NCBI GenBank assembly: GCA_003254905.1
Contig: QANU01016882.1
Coordinates: 186,114-250,113 of the forward strand
Length of the DNA: 64,000 bases
Direction of reading: 5' to 3'
From: Nissolia schottii
Taxonomy: Eukaryota > Streptophyta > Magnoliopsida > Fabales > Fabaceae
The notes beneath the pieces were generated by a model. The model was not told the DNA's origin. It saw nothing but the letters and a program-made list of their open reading frames with translations, and searched no databases. How positions within the stretch are numbered: position 1 is the stretch's first letter; every line of letters starts with the position of its first letter. The translations under genes and the position numbers were made by a program. This document shows, in pieces, positions 35,202-47,480 of the stretch.

Positions 35202-36277
35202 TTTCTTTCTGACAGATTTTTATTTTCCCCTCACAATGAATATTCAGTTAGAGAGAAACTGTCACAGTTCACACAACAAACGGTTCTTTATGTTTCAGCT
35301 GTCTTCACTTGCTTGCCCCAACTTTTTTCACTTTACTAATTTGCCCCTGGTTTCAAATTAGGGAACTTTAACTGATCTAGTCCTTTGTGTTTATGCTATT
35401 TTCAGCTAATGGACATCAGTTCTGCTGAATTGTAGACAAGCATAACAAAATTGGCATATTTATTTTTGCCCCCAAGGATGTTATTGGTTCGGTGTCCTAT
35501 TCTATTCTGAAGAGTGGAAATTGCTGAATTTGTTTATTCACTTTAAGAATAATAATACTCCCATGTGCAAAGCTCAATTTTCTTGCATCATTTGGCTTTA
35601 GGGTGTAAGATGTTTTATATTATATAAGTGTATAGAAATTAATGTCTAACAAAATACTGTGCAGCTTTGACATGGAATTAAGAATGACTCTCCTATTATG
35701 GTGCCACGTTTTTGCTGCAACACTATTTTCATTATAATAATAATATTAACAATACATTCTTTCTTACTGTTCTTCTTAAACAAGTATTAATCAAACAAAA
35801 ATGATGTGTAGGAATCATGTTTCGCGTTAAAATATGAGATTGTGCACCACGAGCTTAGATGTTCTGATGAAGTTAACCTAAAAAATATATACTTAAGTAC
35901 AAAAGGGGCAGCCTCCTGTATATCCTTAGCACGTAATTGAGGTTGTTATCAATCTTATTATTATAAATCAATTATACTCTCTGGAATAAATACATATACA
36001 TAATCTTTGAGATTTGCGACCTTAGCTGTTTATACGCGCAATTATATGACAACTAATCTTCTACGATAATGTAGTTTATGAACGTGCACCACACGTTCAC
36101 ACACGAAACAATTTCACACAATTTTTTAATTGGTTGAACAAACGAAAAATCGAGAGATCGTTTTCTAATTATGCACGTGGATATTCCCCCCCCCCCCTAA
36201 CCACGTGATGAATATAATAATGAATTAAGGAAGACACTATTGCAATAAAAAAGTTATTCTCGTTACTTTGTGCCATT
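35202..36277. other. Upstream region of the D5-like annexin and intergenic sequence
   Basis: Positions 35,202 to about 35,400 should hold the annexin 5' UTR and promoter, where no clear TATA box was found. The rest is AT-rich. A C11 run lies at about 36,187-36,198. No gene seen. Confidence 0.4.
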
Positions 36278-37455
36278 AAACAACGATTGTTGTCCCTTTT
36301 AGTCATTGTGAATGGAATGTAATGCCTCAGGAATTAAAGAATGCTCCTAGTTAATTTTAAAATATTATGAATGACATATTTTATCCTTATATAGACTTTA
36401 CAATTGTCTATCTAGACGATGTGCTAGTATTTTCAAGAGGGATAAATCAACATATTCAACATTTAGAAAAATTTATAGAAATTATTAAACAAAATGGTTT
36501 AGTAGTCTCACAAAGAAAATAAAAATTTTCCAAACAAAAGTAAGTTTCTTAGGATATGAGATTTATCAGAGAAACTATTACCCCAATACAAAGGTCATTG
36601 GAATTTACCTATAAATTTCCCGATAAAATTAAGGATAAAAATCAACTATAAAGATTTTTAGGATGCCTTAATTATATTGCAGATTTTATCCCTAACATAC
36701 GAGTTATGTGTGCTCCTTCATACAAAAAACTTTAAAACAATCCTCCTCAATGGGATGATCACATGACTCAGATAATAGTTCAAATAAAGAAGATAGTTCA
36801 TTCTCTTCCTTGTCTAGGAATCCCATATCCTGATGCCAAACTTATCGTAGAAACAGACGCATCCAATACAGGTTATGGAGGTGTCTTAAAACAAAATTTT
36901 CCCAATACAAATGTTGAACAAATTGTTAGATAACATTCGAGTATCTGGCATTCTTCTTAACAGTCTTATTCAACTGTCAAAAAAGAGATTTTATCAATTG
37001 TTCTGTGTTATAAAATTTTAAGATGACTTGTTCAATAAACACTTTTTGATTAAAACAGATTGTAAAGTTGCCCTTTCTGTTTTACAAAAAGATGTTAAAA
37101 ATTTAGTTTCAAAACATATTTTTGCTTGATGACAATCTTTACTATCCTGTTTCGATTTTGATATAGCTCATATTAAAGGTAACACAAATGTTTTACTCGA
37201 TTTTCTTACAAGAGAATTCTTATAGGGATCAAAGAAATGAGTGAAAATACTCTCACAAAAGATCAATATGGACCCCCACTGGGTTCCACAAGAAATCCAA
37301 CAGAAGTACCAGCTACCTTGGTTAGATCAATATCAAGTAGAAGTATTATTGGGTCATCTACACAAAGTTCAATAAGACCTTCTAATCGACTAAGCTCTCA
37401 AATAAGGCCTGCTTCAAAATATCTCGACGTATACCTTTATCATAAATAGTAAAAA

Positions 37456-38535
37456 CCATGCCTCAAACTAGCCAAAACCCTTTAATTCCTAGCTACAATA
37501 AGTTTACCCCACTAACCTATCACAACACTTTGGTTACCCCAACCGAACTCCATAAATCCACTTTTGTTCAAGAACCTCTGTATCAGGAAAAAGAGGATTT
37601 AATGCCAATATCTATAATCGAAAAAGAATAGATGAAAAAATCTCCTAGAGAAATTGCTCAATAGATTTTTCCTCCATCCTTTCAATATTACTCAAGCCAT
37701 CCCCTCAAAACTAGAACTTTTTATGAATTCAATTTGGTCGACATTGAGTCAGTCGAGTTGACTCATAAGAAAGATCAAAATGGTAATATTTTGTATTCAA
37801 AGGTCAAAATACTAAAAATCCTATCTGTTCAATATTGGAATCAAGAGTTGTTCAAAACAAAAACCTTCTCTAGGCAATTCAATCCACAACAGTTCTCCTA
37901 TCAAGACTATATAGATGTCTGGTACAATACTTTTTATTATAAAACATATCAACATTCAAGGTTCTTCTAGTTCAAGAAGGGAATTTCCCTAAAATTTCCC
38001 AAATGGTTCATTAAGTGGTTCCATGATTTTGGACCCACTACTAATATCTTTCCAAGAGAAGTTCAAGAAAGTTACTTATATTTCAAAGAAAATACTACTT
38101 TTGTAGAGGGCTATAGATTAATATCATTTGTGGTCAGTCAAGCAGTCACATGGATCATGTCATGGGACTACTCTTCAGCAAAGTTTTCAGAACAATCAGA
38201 CTTATATTTCTTAGTCCGATCCATAAGAATAAAATAGTGGAATAAGTTCAATATCGACATGCTCAAAATAGTGAAATAAGTTTGAGATTGGGTCAAATTA
38301 AGTAATCAAGTTAAAGCTAGCAATCAACCTGCTTGTCAAGAAAAAGAATCTGTATTCTTAGCACAAAAAGGTCAAATCATGGCAGCTCTTACATCTGCCA
38401 CATCAAAAAATGAGTTTCAAGAAAAGCTACAGCAACTTCAATTATTAAAGCAACCAGCTCAAGAAGATAAGGCTTCCAGCTCGTCTAATTATCTCCAAGA
38501 TAACAAAGATGACTGCTTTGGAATCTTGGATTAAA
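37456..38535 (+). pseudogene. Downstream ORF of the pararetrovirus-like copy A (broken)
   Basis: Starts ATGCCTCAAACTAGCC at 37,456. Frames interrupted by stops can be followed to a conserved end DDCFGILD at 38,535. Readable segments include FGPTTNIFPREVQESYLYFK (about 38,030-38,090) and VTWIMSWDYSSAKFSEQ (about 38,145-38,200). The tail is Gln/Ser-rich (KLQQLQLLKQPAQEDKASSS). No enzyme motif is seen and the function is not recognised; a structural or movement role is only a guess. Confidence 0.5.
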
Positions 38536-38559
38536 GATTTTTGAAATAAAAGGTGTTGG

Positions 38560-38860
38560 CAAGCCAAAAGAACCAATCATAAGTGTCGGCAGCAGACACA
38601 ACTACTGTTGTTCAAAATCATGTAATCAAAATTATTATACTTTTACTGTTCAAGATTCGATAGGGTACAATAATGTGACCTTTGGGTCAAGTCGTGTAAT
38701 AATATTGTCGGATTTGTAATCTCTATAAAATGAGGGTTCACCATTCTGCTAGGAGCAGAGCGAAAAACAAGAAAAAATCTTTGTATAAGAAAAATCCCTG
38801 CGTATCAGAAATTTAAGGAACTTTTTGCTCAAATATCTTCATCATCTTTCTATAAGTTTT
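38560..38860 (+). promoter_or_regulatory. Promoter/leader-like region of copy A
   Basis: Non-coding and conserved with copy B at about 42,860-43,130. Contains a TATAAAA box at 38,724-38,730, followed by GAGGGTTCACC and a purine-rich AGGAGCAGAGCGAAAAACAAG stretch, resembling the promoter and start of the transcribed leader of a caulimovirid. Activity cannot be judged from sequence. Confidence 0.5.
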
Positions 38861-39391
38861 AATGCATTTTATTTTCTTAAGAGTTTACTCTATTTTATAT
38901 TTTTAGATCTGCACTCTGATCAACTTATTTATAATTTTTTGTAGACTATATTGTTATTATGTTAAAATTTGTCAAACGATAGAATATGATTTGTTCAATG
39001 ATTATGTACTTGTATAGACTGTGTTAAAAAAGTTAATGTTTTAGATAGAGATCAAACTTCTACGTTAATTTCAATATTAGACAAAATGGAAGATTCTTCT
39101 CTAAAGGAAGAATTTATCCAGCAATCAGGAGAATTAGTTAAAAGACAAGAAAAACAACAAATTCAAGTAGTTACAGTTAATATGAAGGATATTTACAATA
39201 GGTTTATACAACCTAATGACCAAATTACTATAAAAGACTTACAAAATGAAATTAAAATATTAAAATAGGAAATTAACGATTTAAAACAAGAAGTTTTAAC
39301 TTTAAACTTTAAAATATTACAAATTAAAGGACAGGAAATAATCAAATTATAGAAAATGCTGAAGAATCAGGAGATGAGATATTAAGTCAAA

Positions 39392-40290
39392 ATGGTATCA
39401 AAGATGAAATTGGAAAAAAAAATTATTAACATGCTTACATTTATCACTCAACATAAGTGGTATTGTCCTATAACTTTGGTAGTTCATAATGAAAGCTTTA
39501 AGGTTACAACTCTAATAAACTCAAGAGCTGATATTAATTACATTCAAGAAGGATTAATACCAACAAAATTTTATGAAAAAACAACTGAAACATTATCGTG
39601 TACTAATGGTTCACGACTTAAAATTAATTATAAACTATCAAATGTATAAATTTGTAAAAACAAAATTTGTTACACTACTTCTTTTGTTTTAGTTAAAAAT
39701 GAGTCAAGAAGTCATATTAGAAACTCTATTTCTAACCCTATTATATCCTTTTATGTCTCTAATAAAGGGATTATATCAACACCCTTAAGAAAAGAAATAA
39801 CCTTTGAGTTCATTACTCCTCCTACAGAAAGAAAGCTAAACAATTTACACAATTTATCAATAAAACAAATTAATTTAATCCAAAGAAAACAAAATCATTT
39901 AAATATGCTCAACAAAGAAATTCTATATCAAAGAATAGAAAATCAATTAAAATCTCCTCATCTTCTTGAAGTTATTAATAATCTTCAAAAAATAATAGAA
40001 CAGGAAATTTGCGATTTAAATCCTATAGCTTTTTGGCATAAAAAAAAAAGTATGAAGTCTCTTTATCATATATAGATAATTTTGATGAAAAAGAACATAC
40101 CTACAAAGGCAAGACCAATACAAATGAATAAAGAATATATTCAATATTGTAAAAAAGAGATCCAAGAATATCTATATAAAGGATTAATCAGCCCATCAAA
40201 ATCCTCTTGGAGTTATATATGCAGGATTTTATGTTATGAATGGCTTAGAACAAGAACAAGTTACTCCAAGATAAGTTATAAATTATAAGC
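39392..40290 (+). pseudogene. Pararetrovirus-like protease and RT N-terminal region (broken)
   Basis: The frame from 39,392 holds the protease-like segment ending at 39,649. After a stop, homology resumes (FVLVKNESRS at about 39,685) and, after a frameshift, runs into the RT start (IPTKARPIQMNKEY at about 40,096). Both expected protease active-site residues are substituted in NSRAD. It cannot yield an active enzyme as it stands. Confidence 0.6.
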
Positions 40291-40319
40291 CTCTCAATAA
40301 GGTTTTAAAATGGATTTGA

Positions 40320-41396
40320 TATACATTACCTAACAAAAATGATTTCATCAAACGATTACATAATGCAAATATATTCTCAAAATTTGATATGAAATCTGAT
40401 TATTACCAAATTTCAGTCCGGGTGGAAGACTGGTATAAAACAACGTTTGTTGTCCCTTTTGGTCATTATGAATGGAAAGTAATGCCTCAGGAATTAAAGA
40501 ATGCTACTAGTGAATTTCCAAATATTATGAATGACATATTTTATCCTTATATGGACTTTGTCTATCTAGACGATGTGCTAGTATTTTCAAGAGGGATAAA
40601 TCAACATATTCAACATTGAGAAAAATTTATAAAAATTATTAAACAAAATGGTTTAGTAGTCTCAGCAAAGAGAATAAAAATTTTCCAAACAAAAGTAAGG
40701 TTCCTAGGATTTGAAATTTATCAGGGAACTATTACCCCAATACAAAGGTCATTATAATTTACCTCTAAATTTCTAGATGAAATTAAGGATAAAAATCAAC
40801 TGCAAAGACTTTTAGGATGCCTTAATTATATTGCAGATTTTATCCCTAACATACAAGTTATGTGTGCTACTTTATACAAAAGACTTAAAAACAATCCTCC
40901 TCAATGGGATGATCACATGACCCAGATAATAGTTCAAATAAAGAAGATAGTTCACTCTCTTCCTTGTCTAGGAATCCCAGATCCTGATGCCAAACTTATC
41001 ATATAAACAGACGCATCCGATACAGGTTATGGAGGTGTCTTAAAATAAATTTTGCCTAATACAAATGTTGAACAAATTGTTAGATATCATTTGGGTATTT
41101 GACATTCTTCTCAACAGTCTTATTCAATTGGCAAAAAAGAGATTTTATCAATTGTTCTATGTGTTATGAAATTTCAAGATGACTTGTTCAATAAACACTT
41201 TTTGATTAAAATAGATTGTAAAGATGCCCCTTCTGTTTTACAAAAAGATGTTAAAAATTTAGCTTCAAAACATACTTTTGCTTGATGGCAATCTCTACTA
41301 TCTTGTTTTTATTTTGATATTGCTCATATTAAAGGTAACACAAATGTTTTACTCGATTTTCTTACAAGAGGATTCTTACAGGGATCAAAGAAATGA
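40320..41396 (+). pseudogene. Pararetrovirus-like RT/RNase H region (broken)
   Basis: Contains FDMKSDYYQISVRVEDWYKT (40,383-40,442), the YLDDVLVFSRG catalytic box, an RNase H TDASDTGYGG motif near 41,010 and a HIKGNTNVLLDFLTRG tail near 41,330. Stops occur at 40,619 and at several later points. The same region of copy A (36,278-37,225) is equally damaged at other places. Confidence 0.65.
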
Positions 41397-42170
41397 GTGA
41401 AAATACTCTCACAAAAGATCAATATGGACCCACTGGGTTCTACAAGAAATCCAACAGAAGTACCAACTACCTTGGTTAGATCAATATCAAGTATAAATTT
41501 TATTGGGTCATCTACCCAAAGTTCAATAAGACCTTGTGGTCTACAAAGCTCTCAAATAAGGCCTGCTTCAATATCTTAACCTAAACCTTTATCACAAATA
41601 GTAAAAACCATGCCTCAAACTAGCCAAAACCCTTTAATTCCTAGATACAATAAGTTTACCCCACTAACCTATCGAACACTTTGGTCACCCCAACCGACCT
41701 CCATAAATCCACTTCTGTTCAAGAATCTTTGTATTAGGAAAAAGAGGATTTAATGCCAATATCTATAATCGAAAAGGAATGAATGAAAAAATTTCCTAGA
41801 GAAATTGCTCAATAGATTTTCCCTCCATCCTTTCAATATCACTCAAGCCATCCCCTCAAAACTAGAACTTTTATGAATTCATTTTGGTAGACACTGAGTC
41901 AGTCGAGTTGACTCATAAGAAAGATCAAAATGGTAATATTTTGCATTCAAAGGTCAAAATACTAAAAATCCTATATGTTCAAGATTGGAATCAAGAGTTG
42001 TTCAAAACAAAAACCTTCTTTAGGCAATTCAATCCGTGACAGTTCTCCTATCAAGACTATATAGATGCCTGGTACAATACTTTTTATTATAAGCCATATC
42101 AACATTCATGGTTCTTCTGGTTTCAGAAATGAATTTCCCTAAAATTTCCCAAATGGTTCATTAAGTGGTT

Positions 42171-42332
42171 AAGAACGGAATGGAAAGGGCAAAAGAAAGA
42201 ACGATTCTATACGCAGATGCGAAAGCTCTATCAATAGAAGCATTCATTCTAGCCTACATCTGTATTTAGAGAGGAATGATTCCCTCGTTTGAGAACCGCC
42301 ATTCATGCACTATTCCTCCCCACTAAAAAGAG
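42171..42332. other. 162-bp segment present only in copy B
   Basis: Copy A reads straight from AAGTGGTT to CCATGATTTT (about 38,020), while copy B has 162 extra bases between these points. The segment is less AT-rich than the surroundings. It has no terminal repeats or target duplication that I can see, and it contains in-frame stops relative to the viral frame. Its source is unknown. Confidence 0.8.
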
Positions 42333-43028
42333 CCATGATTTTGGACCTACTACTGATATCTTTCCAAGAGAAGTTCAAGAAAGTTACTTATATTTTAAAG
42401 AAAATATCACTTTTGTAGAGGGCTATAGATTGATATCATTTGTGGCTAATCAAGCAGTCACATGGATCATGTCATGGGACTACTCTTCAGCAAAGTTTTC
42501 AGAACAATAGGACTTGTATTTCTTAGTCTGATCTGTAAGAATAAAATGGTGGAATAAGTTCAATATCGACATGCTCAAAAAAGAAAAAATTCGAGATTGG
42601 ATCAAATTAAGTAATCAAGTTAAAGCTAAGAATCAGCCTGCTCGTAAAGAAAAAGAATGTGTATGTAGCAGAAAAGGCTCAAATCATGGCCACTCTTGCA
42701 GCTGCCACATCAAAAAATGAGTTTCAAGAAAAGCTACAACAACTTCAATCATTAAAGCAACCAACTCAAGAGGATCAGGCTTCCAGTTCATCCTATTATC
42801 TCCAACATAACGAAGACGACTGCTTTGGAATCTTGGATTAAAAATTTTTGAAATAAAAGGTGTTGACAAGCCAAAAGAACCAATCATAAGTGTCGGCAGT
42901 AGACATGGCTACTTGTTCAAAATCATGTGATCAAAATTATTGTACTTTTATTGTTCAATATTCGATAGGGTACAATAATGTAACCTTTAGGTCAAGTCGT
43001 GTAATAATATTTTCGGATTTGTAATCTC

Positions 43029-43035
43029 TATAAAA
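43029..43035 (+). promoter_or_regulatory. TATA box of copy B promoter-like region
   Basis: TATAAAA followed by TGAGGGTTCACC, matching the copy A sequence at 38,724. Confidence 0.45.
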
Positions 43036-44381
43036 TGAGGGTTCACCATTCTGCTAGGAGCAGAGCAAAAAACAAGAAGAAATCTTTGTATAAGAAAAAT
43101 TCCTGTGTATCAGAAATTTAAGGAACTTTTTCTTCAAATATCTTCACCTTTCTGTAAGTTTTAATGCATTTTATTTTCTTAAGAGTTTACTCTATTTTAT
43201 ATTTTCAGATCTGCATTCTGATCAACTTAGTTATAATTTTTTGTAAACTATACTATTATTATGTTAAAATTTGTCAAATGATAGAATATGATTTGTTCAA
43301 TGATTATGATATTACCTAGTTTCTCGGTCATGATGAAAATTGAGTGTTTTCCTTCGTTCCATCTTCTTCCAGGCCAAGTTCTTTAAAATGAAAAGAAAAA
43401 AAAACTATGTTTCATAATCTCACTGGTTATATATACATATATGACTATTTTATATTAATATAATTATTAATTTTAAATGAATGATATAAGATAACATCAT
43501 AACTTTCTCATTTTCATTAAAAAAAATAATCTTAATCCCAGTATAAAATTGCCATGTGAGAGTTGCAAAGAATTACTTTACCGAAAAGAGAAAGGGGAGA
43601 AAAGAAGGGGAGAATTACTCTTTTGAGCTATTTTAGTTTTATAACTATAAATTTTTAATGATTAAAATTAAAAGAACCGATGATTTTTTCATTAGAAAAA
43701 GAGAGTAGTCTACATGTTATCTTTAGCTCCTCAAAATTTTTGAAAAAAACATCATTTTGTTCGTAAGGTGTGGAATCCACGTTTTTCACGAATGCGTGTA
43801 TTGTACCTCACCTACCATGCAGCATTGATTTGATACATCTTTGAAAAAGTCCTAACACATGTTCTTGTACTATGAATTAATGACAACAAACAACCCCGAC
43901 TTGATTCTCACCTATCATGGTGAGTTGAAGTAATAACACTTGATAAAATGTCAACATACAATGTAAGTATATGTAATGTTCTTGTTTCTTTTTATATATA
44001 CACACACACAATCATTTTCTATGGTAGGTGCCTCCTTGAGAGTTTAGCTTAGTTGGTTTAGCAGGGGCACTACCAAAAAAGCTCTATATAAAGGAGGTTT
44101 TATAGAAAATGTTTTCTATAACAAAAATGCTTCATGTACACCCAATATTTATACACTCGTACATACATCACTGGGTTATACGGTTTTATTGTCAATTAAT
44201 ACGGAATACTGTATACTTTCCTTATTTGGAAAACACGCACTCGCGTTTTCCTTATTTTCAAATTGCATCAATTTGCAACAGAATTGTATCATTTTGTATC
44301 GTGATTTTCTCAACAAAATCGTTTCAAAATTCTCCGTAGCAAATAGAGAAGCAAAATCCCGAGTTTGTCTCAGCAGATAAC

Positions 44382-44384
<3 letters not shown>

Positions 44385-44434
<50 letters not shown>
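44385..44434. repeat. (AT)n microsatellite
   Basis: About 25 TA units. Confidence 0.9.
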
Positions 44435-44438
<4 letters not shown>

Positions 44439-46665
44439 AATAGAATTGGTTTGAGAGTTTGAAAAACAAATCTTACTCTATAGTAATATTATTAACATAT
44501 AGTCAGAATGTCAGATGCTTTTTCTTAATAATATTTTAATTTTTATTAACTATCCATGTGAGGCCAAATGTTTAAAATAATTCTATTCTCTGCTGTGGTT
44601 TGATATATAAAACTAACAAAAGTGACACCATACCTTAACCTTAAGGTAGGAATATGGAATTAGCCAGCACAACCTCAATTATTAGGTCTTAAATATTAGA
44701 ATATGAAATGCCTTTTTCTAATAATATGGAAAGAAGCATAAAAGGAAAAGGCCATGATAAAGGATGAAAACCAAAACTTTCGTAGTTCTTTGCATAATAT
44801 TCTCTTTGTTTACATTCAAATATTTAAAATTTTTAATATGGGAATAAGTGAGATAAGATGTAAAAATGTAGTGAAAATTATTAATTGTTGAAATATGATA
44901 ATGACATATAATTCACCTAATTTATAGGTAAATTATGCATTAAACTAATAAAATAATACATTTTTCTAATGCATGGTTACATGAGACAGGTTACGTCACA
45001 CAGATTTTGTTTTTAATGTGCCTCATAATTTGTTCAATTCTTATACAAATTATCCAAGATCAAAATAAAATAATATATTTTCTTACTAATATTGTCCCAT
45101 GCTCGATCTTCAAAACACCTTCAATCACCTAAATAGTAGGCGAAATAATAAAACAAACTAAATTTTCATAATATTTTTTCAAAAAGACAACAATTCAACG
45201 ACAGTCATTCCTTTATATCCCATATTGAGGTGGATTACTCCATACTTTGCATTATATTTGGATTTCAATCGAAAAGGATATAAAACAAGTGGTCATATTA
45301 GAAATTGAAACAATACTGCGGCTTTATTTGTATATATCTACCAAAAGGCGAGGCATGCCTGCAACCAGTGTACATTTTTCTAAATTAGAATAAAAGAATC
45401 CTAAAATTACAATACCCTCCCAGTGGTTTATAAATATCATACTTATTTCTCGTTAGTTTGTAAGTTGGCGTCCGTCTCAATTTATTGTAAGATCAATATG
45501 AAGTTGGTCAAGGTGGTGATGGATCTTGATCTCATAAGTTACATCCGTCCACTTTCAATTGAGTCAGACTGAGTTAGTCGAGTTTTTGATATTAAGGTTC
45601 AAATGTTGGTAATTCAATCAAGACAAAAAAAAAAATTAACTCGTTTACCTTTAAGTATGAGATGAAGATAAAAGATAAGAAAGGTAGACATGACAAAAAA
45701 GAATTTCTTGTCATTGTTAAAAATAACTTTAAAATTTTAAAAGTTAGTTGGACATAAGAGAGGTAGATTTCAATTTAATAAATTAGAGACAAGTTTAATC
45801 TATATTAACTAAATATTTAGGCACTAATTTCTTGAGTGAAACGTTGGTTTGAAGTTTTCACCTCAAATCTTTTGTACTCCGTTAAAAACTAGGCAAAACA
45901 AATAAGGAACTAAATATCTATGTTTTTCCCATCACTATTTTTGACGGGAAATTTTTTGCCAAAGCTAGTATTTTCAATTTTTTTTCATTGTATCCCACTA
46001 AATATTTTTAATTTATATTTTAACATTATTTCACATTTGAAATAAATATTATCGAAAATAAAATTTTTTAACTAAAATTTGAAATCAAATTTCTGACTTT
46101 TCAAATTTAATTTTTAGGATTTTTTTAACAATTAAAATAATTAAAATTTATTTTTATTAAATACTTCATAAATTTTAATATATTTATTTAATTTTTTTAT
46201 GATTTAAAATTGTTTTCATATACTTAAAAAAAAATTTCACTTAATTTTATATGTCAAAGTCTATTATAAATAAAAGTACAAATATTTATATCAACATAAT
46301 TATGTGTACTACACCGGTTCTATGCTAGTATTAATAGACATAAGGAGGGTTGATATCAATTTAAAAGAATCAGTGAATTGTCTCTCATCTTATTCTGTTT
46401 CATTATAATATTTAATTTGTTAAGAAGCGTCTTTAACTGAAGTTTGGATTTAACTTGTAAGTTATAAATTTGCGCTTTAAATATTTGTATGTTTCTTTTG
46501 TTTGTTTGTTTTTCCCCCTCCTTATGCAAACATTTGTGTGTTAATTAACTTCAAAATATAACTATCGAGATTTACGATGAGTTTTGAAATTTTACTTGTT
46601 GGACTTTCATCGTAATTGTAGTTTCAGAGTTAATAACTATCAATATAATTTTTATAACGTACATG

Positions 46666-46670
<5 letters not shown>

Positions 46671-46700
<30 letters not shown>
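46671..46700. repeat. (TA)n microsatellite
   Basis: About 15 TA units. Confidence 0.9.
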
Positions 46701-46706
<6 letters not shown>

Positions 46707-46744
46707 TTTCGATACTAATGATTTAAATAAGAGGAAATAGATTC

Positions 46745-46978
46745 TGTTAGGGAACGAGTTAAAGGGATACGAAAAATACAAAAATAAATAGAGAATAGAA
46801 AAATAACAGTCCTATATTATCAGAGTTTTGTTTACTATGAAGTGTGAGCTTATTTATAGGCTGAAAACCCAACGGCCAAAAGACAAATTACAATCAATCA
46901 AATGTTTAAAAGATTATAATTAAATCAAATCAATCAAATCAAATCATTTACCATCATTAACATAAATTATTCTTAACA
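46745..46978 (-). mobile_element. Solo LTR related to the 14,633-14,846 LTR
   Basis: Read on the minus strand it begins TGTTAAGAATAA and ends TTCCCTAACA (234 bp), with the promoter-like GCCTATAAATAAG. The start and promoter block match the LTR at 14,846-14,633, so both belong to one copia-type family. No matching 5-bp flanks were found, so it may be truncated or old. It lies about 380 bp upstream of the D4-like annexin start codon. Confidence 0.65.
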
Positions 46979-47258
46979 TATGTAATGAAAGAGAAAAATG
47001 CAAATATTTAAATTAGATCCTACTAATTTTAAAAAGAGTTTATTTGTACTAAATATTAATTTGTTTCTCTCTTATAAGATAATTAAATATGACCATATTT
47101 ATCATGAGAATCAATTTCCTAAATAAAAACGGATGGCCATTTGTTGTTAATATATAAATTGATAATACTGTAATTTCTGCAAAAATGTCTAAATGCTTAT
47201 ATTATCGTTCACATCTGTCATTGCACTGCCAAATTACGAAAATAACCTTGCAGGTTCT

Positions 47259-47265
47259 TATAAAA
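47259..47265 (+). promoter_or_regulatory. Putative TATA box of the D4-like annexin
   Basis: TATAAAA lies 92 bp upstream of the start codon at 47,357 in a C/A-rich leader, a suitable distance for a plant core promoter. Confidence 0.55.
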
Positions 47266-47356
47266 TGCCCTTCTTTGAACATATCACTTTACCACTCACT
47301 CCCCCAACTCGTTGCATTAGCCACATTATTATCCTTCAAAGTACAAACACAGCAAT

Positions 47357-47438
47357 ATGGCACTCAATCAAATAGAAGCTCTCACCCAAGCTTTCTCAGG
47401 TTCTCTCTTTTGTACCCCAGACACCCTTCTTTTTAGTT

Positions 47439-47480
<42 letters not shown>

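Larger units (their letters stand above)
36278..39006 (+). mobile_element. Endogenous pararetrovirus-like sequence, copy A (partial)
   Basis: A caulimovirid-type sequence without LTRs or integrase. It starts inside the reverse transcriptase, continues through RNase H (TDASNTGYGG motif at about 36,853), then two downstream reading regions (from 37,237 and 37,456), and ends in an apparent promoter/leader (TATA 38,724-38,730). Its left end coincides with the point where copy B starts to match it (40,438). Many stops and frameshifts interrupt every frame, so it cannot express an intact protein. The pararetroviral assignment is inferred from RT/RNase H type, gene order and lack of LTRs. A gypsy-like origin is the alternative. 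Confidence 0.65.
39007..43308 (+). mobile_element. Endogenous pararetrovirus-like sequence, copy B
   Basis: Continues from copy A without a gap. Its first 1.4 kb has no counterpart in copy A: a Gln/Lys-rich coiled-coil-like frame (39,086-39,268), an aspartic protease region (39,392-39,649) and the N-terminal RT. From 40,438 to 43,308 it repeats copy A. The RT box reads YLDDVLVFS at about 40,565-40,590. The protease site reads NSRADINYI where an active DSGAD-type motif is expected. Several stops and frameshifts are present. No movement-protein or zinc-knuckle region is recognised, so the unit (period 4,160 bp) is much shorter than a 7-9 kb viral genome. Non-functional. Confidence 0.65.
43309..46744. 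other. AT-rich intergenic region
   Basis: No gene recognised. Contains a long (AT)n run at about 44,385-44,434 and a second at about 46,671-46,700. Short open frames near 44,109-44,380 lack motifs. Confidence 0.5.

Noticed and set aside
36278..43308. Reading the 2.7-2.9 kb direct repeats as LTRs of one retrotransposon
   Set aside because: The repeated segments encode RT and RNase H and lack TG...CA ends, so they cannot be LTRs. Tandem viral-type duplication fits better.
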